From Burkholderia humptydooensis (lineage in GTDB: Bacteria; Pseudomonadota; Gammaproteobacteria; Burkholderiales; Burkholderiaceae): a DNA stretch of 64,000 bases. Under the pieces are notes generated by a model. That model searched no databases. It saw only the letters and a list, made by a program, of their open reading frames with translations, and was not told the origin of the DNA. Shown piece after piece: positions 56,893 to 64,000 of this stretch. How positions within the stretch are numbered: position 1 is the first letter of the stretch; each line of letters starts with the position of its first letter. The stretch is from NCBI RefSeq assembly GCF_001513745.1, contig NZ_CP013382.1:2356001-2420000 (forward strand). Reading direction: 5' to 3'. A program made the position numbers and the translations under genes.

Positions 56893-57798
56893 TTACGCGA
56901 CCGCCGCGACGGCGGCAAGCGGCTTCGTCACGCGGTTATGGCCGTAACGGTCCTCGCCCGCCACCAGCACCGTCGAGTAGCGCTCGAGCGGCAGCACTTC
57001 GCCGAAGTGGTGGAACGAGTCCTGCCCCGCGTAGACCTTCACGTGCGTCGGCACGAAGCGCGTCGCCCAGCCGAAGCGCACCGAGTCCTTGCTCGTGTTC
57101 GGGTTCGAGCCGTGCATGCAGCGCGACGTGAAGATGAAGAACTGGCCCGGCTTCACCTCCATGTGCACCGCGCGCGACTCGTCCGGCTTCCAGCTCGGGT
57201 CGAGCTTCAGCTTTTCGTAGTCGTAGCCGTAGAAGCCCGATTTCTGGCCGTCGTCGAGCACGCGCTTGTTGAAGTTCTCCGGCTCGAACGGGATGTTGCG
57301 CTTCTCGTCGAAGTACCAGGTGCGATGGCTGCCGGGCATCAGCTTCAGGCAGCCGTTCTCCTTGGTCGCCTCGCTCATCGCGATCCAGGCGGTCAGTTCC
57401 CACGGCCGCCCTTCTTCCTCCGCCGTCGGCTCGAGCTTCTCGGTGCCTTCGAACTCGACGAAGCTCTGGGCCTGGTGCCAGTCGGTGCCTTCGTCCCCCG
57501 GGTATTTCGGGAACCACTCGGTGCGCCAGCTCAGCACGTCCGGCCCGAGGATGCTCGAGATCCGGTCGACAATCTTCGGATGGCTGATGATCTGGTTCAG
57601 CGAGAGCATGTCGAGATGGCGGTCGTAGTTGAGCTTGCTGTCCGGGAACGCCGCCTTCGCCGTGTCGAGCAGGTCCATCCGCACTTCTTCCCAGACGCGG
57701 CTCATCTCCTCCGGTTCGTACAGCGTGAAAGGGCCGGCGTAGCCGTTCTCGTAGAAGAATTTCTTCTCGGCTTCCGACAGATGAAAACGCTTTTGCAT
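56893..57798 (-). CDS. Non-haem Fe(II)/2-oxoglutarate halogenase (SyrB2 type)
   Basis: This 301-aa PhyH-fold protein has the iron-binding site TDWHQAQSF, with His108 and Ala110. Ala replaces the Asp/Glu of hydroxylases and leaves room for a chloride ligand, as in SyrB2 and CmaB. The second iron His is in SRCMHGSNP (His229), with RFGWATRFVP binding 2-oxoglutarate. It should chlorinate an unactivated carbon of an amino acid tethered to the carrier protein encoded just upstream. GGAG-like bases precede ATG 57798. Confidence 0.88.
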   Translation of the reverse strand: MQKRFHLSEAEKKFFYENGYAGPFTLYEPEEMSRVWEEVRMDLLDTAKAAFPDSKLNYDRHLDMLSLNQIISHPKIVDRISSILGPDVLSWRTEWFPKYPGDEGTDWHQAQSFVEFEGTEKLEPTAEEEGRPWELTAWIAMSEATKENGCLKLMPGSHRTWYFDEKRNIPFEPENFNKRVLDDGQKSGFYGYDYEKLKLDPSWKPDESRAVHMEVKPGQFFIFTSRCMHGSNPNTSKDSVRFGWATRFVPTHVKVYAGQDSFHHFGEVLPLERYSTVLVAGEDRYGHNRVTKPLAAVAAVA

Positions 57799-57892
57799 AT
57801 CAGTTCTCCTAAATATGGCGTAAAGAGCCATGTCCTGAAAAATCCGCTTGTCGCGGCCGCCGCTTGCGCGGCCCTTGCAATGCCCTGCGGGA

Positions 57893-58153
57893 TCAGCCCG
57901 CGACCGGGGCCGCTGCGCTGCTCATTTCGCGCAGCGTATCGATCTCGGCGCTCAACGCCGCCACCGTCGAGCGCGTCTTGTCGAAAAACAGCCTCGGTGA
58001 CGGCGCGACGCCCGTCTGCGCCTTGATCTGCTTGAGCACTTCGACGAGATTGAGCGAATTGCCGCCGACGTCCAGAAAACGGGTATCGCCCGTCACCTTC
58101 TTGACGCCGACCACGCTCTCCAGAATCTGAATCAACATCGTTTCGGTATTCAT
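57893..58153 (-). CDS. Free-standing peptidyl carrier protein
   Basis: This 86-aa carrier protein has the phosphopantetheine site FLDVGGNSLNLVEVL (Ser33). It starts at ATG 58153, overlapping the adenylation-enzyme stop as ATGA. Having loader, carrier and halogenase next to each other fits carrier-tethered halogenation. No phosphopantetheinyl transferase is in the cluster; a host enzyme would be used. Confidence 0.9.
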   Translation of the reverse strand: MNTETMLIQILESVVGVKKVTGDTRFLDVGGNSLNLVEVLKQIKAQTGVAPSPRLFFDKTRSTVAALSAEIDTLREMSSAAAPVAG

Positions 58154-59739
58154 GAATTCACTTCCTCCTGGTTACTTTCGTTGATGCGGTGTTGCAATAT
58201 CGACAGAAGCGCTTTGCGATCCGTCTTTCCCGACGACAACTGCGGAAACTGCTCGAGAACCGTGACGTGGCGGGGCACCATGTAGGCGGGCAGTTCCGCC
58301 GCGAGGCGCTGCCTGATTTCGTCGACCTTGCGGCCGGCGTCGAGCGACGCGCCGCGATCGAACAGCACGCCGGCGGCGAGCAGCGTCTCGCCGTAGCGCG
58401 ATTCGAGCAGCACCACCTCCGATCCGTACACGTGCGGCACGCTGTTGATGACCCGCTGGATTTCGCTCAAATGAATCCGGTAGCCGCCGATCTTCACTTC
58501 GTTGTCCTTGCGGCCCATGTAGTACAGGCTGCCGTCGGCGAGATACGTGCAGACGTCGCCCGTCCGGTAGAACGGCACGCCGTCGAGGCGCACGAGCCGC
58601 GCCGCCGTTTCCTCCGGCAGATTCCAGTAGCCCTGCATCACCTGCGTGCCGCCGATCATCAGCTCGCCAGGCACGCCCGGCGCCGTGATTCGGCCGCCGC
58701 CTTCGTCGACGAGCAGCGCTCGCACATGCTCGAGCGGCTTGCCGATCGGATAGAGCGTGCGCCGCTCCGGCTCGATCTCCCGGATCACGTGTGCGGTCGC
58801 CGCGCAGGTCGCCTCGGTCGGACCGTATGCGTTGATCACCTGCACGCCCGCGTTCTTCCTGAGCCAGCGCTGGATCGTCTTCACGTCGGGCACGTCGGTG
58901 CCGGTGAGGATCGTCTTCAGATGCGGCAGCGGCGCGGATTCGAATTCTTCCGCCTGCGCGATCAGGCCGAGCATCATCCCCCACGCGGAAAAGTGCGTGA
59001 CGTCGTGCGCGCGGATCGCGTCGAACAGCAGATCGGGCGCGTTCACGTCGTCGTGCACGTACAGCGAGGCGCCCTGCGCAAGCGGAAACAGCATGTCCAT
59101 CAGGTACACGTCGAAATTCAGCGGCGAGAAGCTCGCGCAGCGCGATTGCGACGTGACGTCGTAGACGGAGCGCGTCCCCTCGAAGAAGTCCACGATGCTG
59201 CGATGGTTGATCAGCACGCCCTTCGGGCGGCCGGTCGAGCCCGACGTGTAGATGCAGTACGCGATCGCGCTCTCGTCGAGCCGCGGCAGCGGCAACGGCT
59301 GCACGAGCGCGTCGAGCCGCGGCGAATCGTCGTCGGCGAGGAGCCGATCGAGCTCGCTCAGCGGCACGATCGGCGCGGCGCACGGCAGCGCGTGCTCGAT
59401 CGCGTCGATCAGATCTTCGTCGGCGATCACGAGCGCCGGCGCGACGTCGTGCAGGATGTAGCGAAGGCGGTCGGCCGGCATGCGCGGATCGAGCGGCACG
59501 TGCACGCAGCCCGCCTTGAACACGCCGACGATCGCCGCGACGAGCAGCGCGCGGCGGCTCGCGAGCATCACGATGCGCTCGCCGGGGCGGCAGCCCAGAT
59601 CCTGCAGGCGCAACGCGAAGCGAGTGCTGAAACGGTCGAGATCGGCGTAGCCGAGATCGCCGCGAGAATCGGACAGCGCGCATTTGTACGGCGTCGCGAA
59701 CGCATGAGACTGGATTGCTTGAATGATGTGTCTGGCCAT
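58150..59739 (-). CDS. Free-standing NRPS adenylation enzyme
   Basis: This 529-aa enzyme has all main adenylation motifs: A3 (YTSGSTGRPKGVLINH), A4 region (SPLNFDVYLMDML, with the amino-binding Asp of FD), A5 (NAYGPTEAT), A7 (YRTGDVC), A8 (GRKDNEVKIGGYRIHLSEIQ) and A10 (SGKTDRKALL, catalytic Lys). It activates an amino acid with ATP and loads it on the adjacent carrier. The conserved Asp implies an alpha-amino acid; the other pocket residues do not let me name it. It is the first gene of the operon. Confidence 0.92.
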   Translation of the reverse strand: MARHIIQAIQSHAFATPYKCALSDSRGDLGYADLDRFSTRFALRLQDLGCRPGERIVMLASRRALLVAAIVGVFKAGCVHVPLDPRMPADRLRYILHDVAPALVIADEDLIDAIEHALPCAAPIVPLSELDRLLADDDSPRLDALVQPLPLPRLDESAIAYCIYTSGSTGRPKGVLINHRSIVDFFEGTRSVYDVTSQSRCASFSPLNFDVYLMDMLFPLAQGASLYVHDDVNAPDLLFDAIRAHDVTHFSAWGMMLGLIAQAEEFESAPLPHLKTILTGTDVPDVKTIQRWLRKNAGVQVINAYGPTEATCAATAHVIREIEPERRTLYPIGKPLEHVRALLVDEGGGRITAPGVPGELMIGGTQVMQGYWNLPEETAARLVRLDGVPFYRTGDVCTYLADGSLYYMGRKDNEVKIGGYRIHLSEIQRVINSVPHVYGSEVVLLESRYGETLLAAGVLFDRGASLDAGRKVDEIRQRLAAELPAYMVPRHVTVLEQFPQLSSGKTDRKALLSILQHRINESNQEEVNS

Positions 59740-60621
59740 CTGGCTGAATCCTCTTTGCGATGTCTCTTCACGGGCACCTTCGAGATTCAGGCGGCATTGC
59801 GCACCGGCAGACGGCTGAACGACACGGCATGCGCGCTCGCGCTGCACGTTCGTTCGTCAACGACTACCGGCCCCTCGTCGTTTCACTGCTTGCTGCTTTC
59901 TCTCTGACTGCTGGCTGCTTTTTTCGAATCGCTCGCCGATGTGCCGTCGATTTCGCCCAAGGAGCGGATTCACGTGTGCGCGGCGTCGCATCGAATGCGT
60001 GTCGTTCGTCGCCGCATTCAATGGTTGATAGGCTAGATGAAATTCCCTGAGGAAATACTTAGATTACTTCCGGAATATATGCATGCCATTTCATCGCAAT
60101 TGGAGAATAAGCATCGAGGCAGATATTTAAGCGCTTATTGATTTTTATTTTTGGTCGCACAATCATTTTCGGCGACTCAATCAATTGGCCGGCGTGAAGC
60201 CACTGCGCGCGCCAAGTGCGCATTGCGATGAATGAAAGGCCGTGTCGCGCTACGTTTTACGCGTGCCCAAAGCTGTCGAAATGGAGATCGATGCGAGCCA
60301 GGCGTATTCGCCGATTGGTTGGCCGCCATTTCGGCTGTGCTCGCGATGCAATCGAAAGCGTTCTATTTCACCGGCCAATAATCGACGAGCGATGACGATG
60401 CGATATGCGGCAAAGCTCCCGTGTGGCGGCAATGGACAGCATGTGCGCGCTGCGCGCGCTTCGCATGTCTTGCGCGGAAGCGCCCGCGCGGATTCGGCAG
60501 CATGCGTCGTGACGTGGGCATCGGCGCGACGCGTTGCTCGACGACGGGCATTCGTTCGACCGCCCCTATCGGCCGACGAAGCCGACCATTCGTGTCCGAA
60601 GGCGGCGAGGCCATGCCGCCG
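59740..60621. other. Long AT-rich upstream region of the halogenase operon
   Basis: Nearly 900 bases without a supported gene. From about 60040 to 60250 the DNA is clearly AT-rich compared with the rest of the host region, including a run of T and A around 60130-60160. This is probably the operon promoter and regulator-binding region; no clear -35/-10 pair could be fixed. Confidence 0.5.
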
Positions 60622-60987
60622 TCATCCTTCGACGGCCTGCTTGAGCCGCAGCAGCGCCTGATCCCACTGTCGGCCGATCGTCTCCAGCGCCGCGCGCGCG
60701 ACGTCGATCCGCGCGGGATCGAAGCTCCACAGCCGCTCGCGCCCGACCTTCGCGTCGCGCACGAGCCCCGCTTGCGCGAGCACCAGCAGATGCTGCGTGA
60801 CCGACTGGCGCGTGATGTCGGTGCCCGCGGTGATCTGCGCGATCGACAGCGCCGTGCCGGCGCACAACGCGGCGACGATCCGCAGGCGAGTTTCGTCGCC
60901 GAGCGCAGCGAACACCGCCGCGCAATCGCGCAACTGCGCACGCTTGAGCGGTGCGCGCGACGGCCGGCCGTCAGCGCGCGTCGACAT
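60622..60987 (-). CDS. ArsR-family transcriptional regulator
   Basis: This 121-aa winged-helix protein has FAALGDETRLRIVAAL, ITRQSVTQHLLVLAQAGLV and the wing RERLWSFD. No metal-binding cysteines of the ArsR/SmtB type are present, as in regulators paired with SRPBCC proteins. It overlaps the SRPBCC gene by 17 bases, a common pair that is probably co-regulated. Confidence 0.88.
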   Translation of the reverse strand: MSTRADGRPSRAPLKRAQLRDCAAVFAALGDETRLRIVAALCAGTALSIAQITAGTDITRQSVTQHLLVLAQAGLVRDAKVGRERLWSFDPARIDVARAALETIGRQWDQALLRLKQAVEG

Positions 60988-61432
60988 GCGCGGCGATGTT
61001 CGTCATCTGCTCGTCCCAGCCGCCGCTGTTCATCCGGAATGCGTCGGCGCGGCGCTCGATCGGCAGCTTGTCGAAGCCCGATTCGACGACGGTGAGCAAC
61101 GTGCCGCCTTCGACGTCGGCAAGCTTGAACGTGACGAGCGTCGGCGCCTCCTGCGAGTAGTCGACGGCCGGATCGACCGCGGCGGGATGCCAGCGATACG
61201 AGAAACGATGCTCCGGCTCGATCCGCTCGATCCACATCTGCAACACCAGATGCTCATAGCCGGGGTACATGATGCGGCCTTCCACGCGCCGCCCCGCTTC
61301 GAACGCCTGCCCTGTCAGATCGACGCGAAACCACGCGCCGAATTCGTCGGCGTTCGTCAGTGCGCGCCAGACCCGCGAGCGCGGCGCATTCAGCACGATC
61401 CGCCTTTCGATACGATCGGTCGATGTGTTCAT
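60971..61432 (-). CDS. SRPBCC/AHSA1-domain protein
   Basis: This 153-aa protein has the AHSA1 pattern: IERRIVLNAPRSRVWRALTN at the start, FGAWFRVDLTG, and a C-terminal GWDEQMTNIAAHV helix. SRPBCC domains bind hydrophobic ligands. It pairs with the downstream ArsR regulator. Function unknown. Confidence 0.87.
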   Translation of the reverse strand: MNTSTDRIERRIVLNAPRSRVWRALTNADEFGAWFRVDLTGQAFEAGRRVEGRIMYPGYEHLVLQMWIERIEPEHRFSYRWHPAAVDPAVDYSQEAPTLVTFKLADVEGGTLLTVVESGFDKLPIERRADAFRMNSGGWDEQMTNIAAHVDAR

Positions 61433-61575
61433 ATGCAGCCTCCTGGCTGCATATTAGGCAGCGCCTCCGTGAAATGCAAGGAAATGGCTGCATACCCGAG
61501 GCTCGCGCGCCGGCTCGTTCCGCCCGTGCGTACGCGCCGGCCGACGCGCGACATGCAACGTCCGCGCATTCGGGC

Positions 61576-62229
61576 TCAGCTCAGCAAGCCAGCCGCGACG
61601 TTGACCGACAGCCCGAGCACGGCCATGTTGAAGTAGAACGACAGGATCGATTGTGCGAGCGCCGCGCGCCGGATCGATCGCCCGCGCAGCGATACGTCCG
61701 ACGTCTGCGACGCAACCGCGATCGTGAACGAGAAGTAGAGGAAATCCCAGTAATCGGGCTCGAGTTCGCGATCGGGAAACGCCATCGCGCGCGCCTGCGT
61801 CGGCGAGAGATAGTAGAGCCGCGCATAGTGCAGCGTGAAGATCGTCGGAATCAGGAACCATGCGCCGAACATCGTCGCGCCCGTCACCGCGTAATGGCCG
61901 AGGCCGGAGCGGAACCCGACGCTCTTCACGCTGACGAGCTCGAGCACGATCGCCGCGATGCTCGCGACCGTTGCAAAACAGATGATGGTCAACACGATCG
62001 TCGCGTTCTCGTCCTCGCGCATCGCGATCTCGCGCACCTTGCGATGATGCGCGCGCACCATCCTCACCCACATCAGCGCGAGATACAGCCAGATCGTGCA
62101 ATCCCAGCCGATCAATGCGCGCGCGAACGGCCGCAGCGGATACGGGAACAGCAGGCCGAACGCGACGCCGGCAGCAGCCGCGATCACCATGCGCGGACGA
62201 TTGCGCAGCACTTGCGGGTAGAACGTCAT
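61576..62229 (-). CDS. DUF1345 membrane protein
   Basis: This 217-aa protein has about five to six hydrophobic helices ([19 protein letters not shown] and [20 protein letters not shown] among them) and the DUF1345 landmarks [19 protein letters not shown] and a late [15 protein letters not shown]. Function unknown. It is divergent from the phosphatase gene. Confidence 0.85.
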   Translation of the reverse strand: MTFYPQVLRNRPRMVIAAAAGVAFGLLFPYPLRPFARALIGWDCTIWLYLALMWVRMVRAHHRKVREIAMREDENATIVLTIICFATVASIAAIVLELVSVKSVGFRSGLGHYAVTGATMFGAWFLIPTIFTLHYARLYYLSPTQARAMAFPDRELEPDYWDFLYFSFTIAVASQTSDVSLRGRSIRRAALAQSILSFYFNMAVLGLSVNVAAGLLS

Positions 62230-62350
62230 GGTTGTTCGTCGAAACGATCGAAAGTCGGGTGAAAGACAGCGCCGCGGCAGCGGCGCGTCGCAGCGATTAT
62301 CGTCATGTTCTCCCGCTGCGCCAAGCGCGGCTGTGTCCTAAGATGGGCGA

Positions 62351-63085
62351 ATGGACACCGCTCCCCTGATCCGTCGCCATACCGCGAACCATGCCGGCCG
62401 CGATTTCGTCGTCGGCGATCTGCACGGCTGCGTCGACCCGCTGCGCGCGCTGCTGCACACCGTGCGCTTCGATCCGGCACGCGACCGGCTGTTCTCGGTC
62501 GGCGACCTCGTCGACCGCGGCGCGCAGTCGGAGGCAGCGCTCGCGCTGCTCGATCGCCCGTGGTTTCATTGCGTGCTTGGCAATCACGAGGACGCGCTCT
62601 GCTCGGTCGCGGACGGCAAGCTGCCGATGAGCGTGTGGAAGCGCATCGGCGGCGAATGGGCGGCCGACCTCCCCGCAGGGACGCTCGAGCGCTACGCCCG
62701 GCGGCTGCGCGAGTTGCCGCTCGTGCGCGTCGTCGGCGAAGGCGACGAGCGCTTCAACGTGCTGCACGCGGAATTCTTCGGCAGCGACGCCGACCTCGAC
62801 CGCGGCGACTACGCGCCCGACGTGATCACGCGGCTGCTGTGGGGCCGCGAGCTTGCGTACGGGCGCACCGACCCGGCCGCGCGGCAGATCGGTCTGTCGA
62901 CCACCTACTGCGGCCATACGCCGATGCACGACGTCGTGCGCATCGGCGCGCAGACGTTCGTCGACACGGGCGCGTTCGATCCGTCGGGCCGGCTCACGCT
63001 GCTCGATGCGAAGAGCGGCGAAAGCTGGTCGATGTCGGTCGCGGCCGCGCGCCATCAGGGCGCCGCCGACGTGCCGCTGCCGTGA
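62351..63085 (+). CDS. Serine/threonine-type metallophosphoesterase
   Basis: This 244-aa protein has the calcineurin-like motifs in order: GDLHGCVDPL, VGDLVDRGAQS, LGNHEDAL and later GHTPMHD. It is the PrpA/PrpB-like size. It hydrolyses phosphate esters, perhaps phosphoproteins or nucleotides. It is divergent from DUF1345. Confidence 0.9.
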   Translation: MDTAPLIRRHTANHAGRDFVVGDLHGCVDPLRALLHTVRFDPARDRLFSVGDLVDRGAQSEAALALLDRPWFHCVLGNHEDALCSVADGKLPMSVWKRIGGEWAADLPAGTLERYARRLRELPLVRVVGEGDERFNVLHAEFFGSDADLDRGDYAPDVITRLLWGRELAYGRTDPAARQIGLSTTYCGHTPMHDVVRIGAQTFVDTGAFDPSGRLTLLDAKSGESWSMSVAAARHQGAADVPLP

Positions 63086-63148
63086 CGCGCGGCGGCTGAG
63101 CCGGCCCTCGACGTCGCGACGCAACCACACCGCATGCCGCGCGCGGGC

Positions 63149-63856
63149 TCAGCCGACCTGATTCAGCTCGAACACCGCATCGATCGCCGCGCCGCTCCAG
63201 TTGTATTCGAGATACGCCGCGTGGCGGCAATCGTGCAGCAACGTCGTCCTGAACGCGGCGAGACATTCGCCGCCCGGGTCCCGCACCGACGGATACGCGA
63301 CGCCCGCGACGCCCGCGTCGCGCACCGCGCGGCCGAACGCCTGGCCGGCCGAGTAGTCGACGAGATCGAGGAGCGCCGGATCGCGCTCGCGCCACATGCG
63401 CACGTCGGCGACCTCGCCCTGCGCGGCCACCGTGTAGAGACGCATCTGCTGGCGCATCGGCGGCTCCTTCGTCGCGGCGAGGAACAGCGACGTGTGATAG
63501 CGCGTCTCCGCGATCGCCGTATTGCGCGCGCGGGCGCAATAGAACACGCCATAGCTGCCGTCCGAGAAACGGCTGCCGTTCGGATTCAGGTGCGTGAACG
63601 CCGCCATGATCGGCCCGTAACCGGGCCCGAAGCGCCGCTCTTGCGGCGGCACGAGCTCGAGCATGCCGACCTCGGTCCGCACGCGATCGTTGGTCAGCGC
63701 CTCGAGTGCGTAGAGCGCGTCGAAATCCTCGGCCGATGCGACGCGGTCGAACAGGTTGATCGCGGGAAAGCGCGTGGGGATCACGCGGTAGGCGGGCGTC
63801 CAGTCGAGCGCCGCGGTGGGCCAGTTCGTCTGCCGTTCCGGAGAATTCACGCCCAT
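63149..63856 (-). CDS. RES-domain toxin
   Basis: This 235-aa protein has RES-domain features: the Arg-Tyr region WTPAYRVIPTRF, FSDGSYGVFYCARARNTAIAE (Tyr, Glu) and a C-terminal ECLAAFRTTLLH. RES toxins of the RES-Xre type degrade NAD+. The start overlaps the antitoxin stop by 10 bases (ATG at 63856), so the antitoxin is translated first, as usual for these systems. Confidence 0.85.
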   Translation of the reverse strand: MGVNSPERQTNWPTAALDWTPAYRVIPTRFPAINLFDRVASAEDFDALYALEALTNDRVRTEVGMLELVPPQERRFGPGYGPIMAAFTHLNPNGSRFSDGSYGVFYCARARNTAIAETRYHTSLFLAATKEPPMRQQMRLYTVAAQGEVADVRMWRERDPALLDLVDYSAGQAFGRAVRDAGVAGVAYPSVRDPGGECLAAFRTTLLHDCRHAAYLEYNWSGAAIDAVFELNQVG

Positions 63857-64000
63857 CCGCCTCGCGCCGCGTCGAGATATTGCCGCACCGCGACGAGATC
63901 GCTGACGTTCCCCGCGAGCATCCGGTCGAGCGCGCGCCGGCCGTTGAACGGCGCGGCGTCGTTCGGCCGCTTGACCCACGCATCCGCCGCGGCCGGCTGC
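63847..64000 (-). CDS. Xre/MbcA/ParS-type antitoxin (partial at edge)
   Basis: Only the last ~50 residues are visible: RPNDAAPFNGRRALDRMLAG, then NVSDLVAVRQYLDAARG. This is the characteristic MbcA/ParS C-terminal toxin-binding domain of Xre antitoxins. It is the partner of the RES toxin next to it. The N-terminal DNA-binding part lies beyond base 64000. Confidence 0.85.
   Translation of the reverse strand, partial: QPAAADAWVKRPNDAAPFNGRRALDRMLAGNVSDLVAVRQYLDAARGGWA

Noticed and set aside
56149..58026. 625-codon plus-strand frame
   Set aside because: Antisense to thioesterase 2, the halogenase and the carrier protein; no domain.

Overview
The window looks like a chromosome segment from the Burkholderia pseudomallei group (B. 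pseudomallei, thailandensis or oklahomensis). Coding is dense and GC-rich, with strong G/C at third codon positions. The right-hand genes (amn, thrB with a BPSS1780-type membrane protein, ohrR/ohr, modABC/modE) read as Burkholderia core genome. The species call is inferred from gene content, not from a database search.

Bases 1 to about 25,750 are one end of a lambdoid-type prophage that runs off the left edge. From the left come a tightly coupled minus-strand replication/accessory operon (DUF1376/YdaU-type replication protein, XF1762-type acetyltransferase, MmcB-like protein, several small ORFs). Next is a control region: a Cro-like gene, a short repressor with no self-cleavage domain, five copies of one operator motif, a consensus sigma-70 rightward promoter, and a convergent small gene behind a near-perfect LexA box. 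A long plus-strand operon follows: small early genes, a recombination module (Fe-S PD-(D/E)XK nuclease, RecT, an FtsK-gamma/RMF-like protein, an SbcC/Rad50-like ATPase), a diversity-generating retroelement (DGR), a C5 cytosine methyltransferase, accessory ORFs, a DUF4224 protein and a tyrosine integrase. The integrase lies beside the 3' end of amn, which is probably the attachment side.

The DGR is the main discovery in the prophage. A 91-bp adenine-rich template repeat (TR, 16762-16852) has three full-length variable repeats (VRs) at the 3' ends of three paralogous small C-type-lectin-like genes. Two VRs lie just upstream of avd and the reverse transcriptase (RT). The third is about 10 kb away, in the first gene of the repressor-controlled rightward operon. 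By eye, 31 substitutions across the three VRs all fall at TR adenines. The TR also lies inside the open reading frame of the RT.

From 25,755 to about 49,100 the genes are mostly housekeeping: amn, a DUF2782 protein, thrB, a membrane protein, the ohrR/ohr peroxide system, a PHB-depolymerase-like esterase, a PAP2 phosphatase, modABC and modE, CYTH-CHAD, a tautomerase with a divergent LysR, an EamA transporter, a CNNM/CorC protein, a ThiE-like protein, a degenerate TreZ-like protein, a methyltransferase and a YbaK deacylase. An ISAs1-family element with perfect inverted repeats and a 10-bp target duplication sits just upstream of modA.

From 49,436 to 59,739 there is an uncharacterised small-molecule cluster. 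Ten minus-strand genes encode a free-standing adenylation enzyme, a carrier protein, a non-haem Fe(II) halogenase (HxA motif), two type II thioesterases, an RraA-type aldolase, a branched-chain aminotransferase, an acylating aldehyde dehydrogenase/4-hydroxy-2-oxovalerate aldolase pair, a cupin and a LysE-type exporter, with a convergent AraC regulator. A plausible reading is a chlorinated or chlorination-derived non-proteinogenic amino acid that is made on the carrier, released and exported. The window ends with an ArsR/SRPBCC pair, a DUF1345 membrane protein, a metallophosphoesterase and a RES/Xre toxin-antitoxin pair cut by the right edge.
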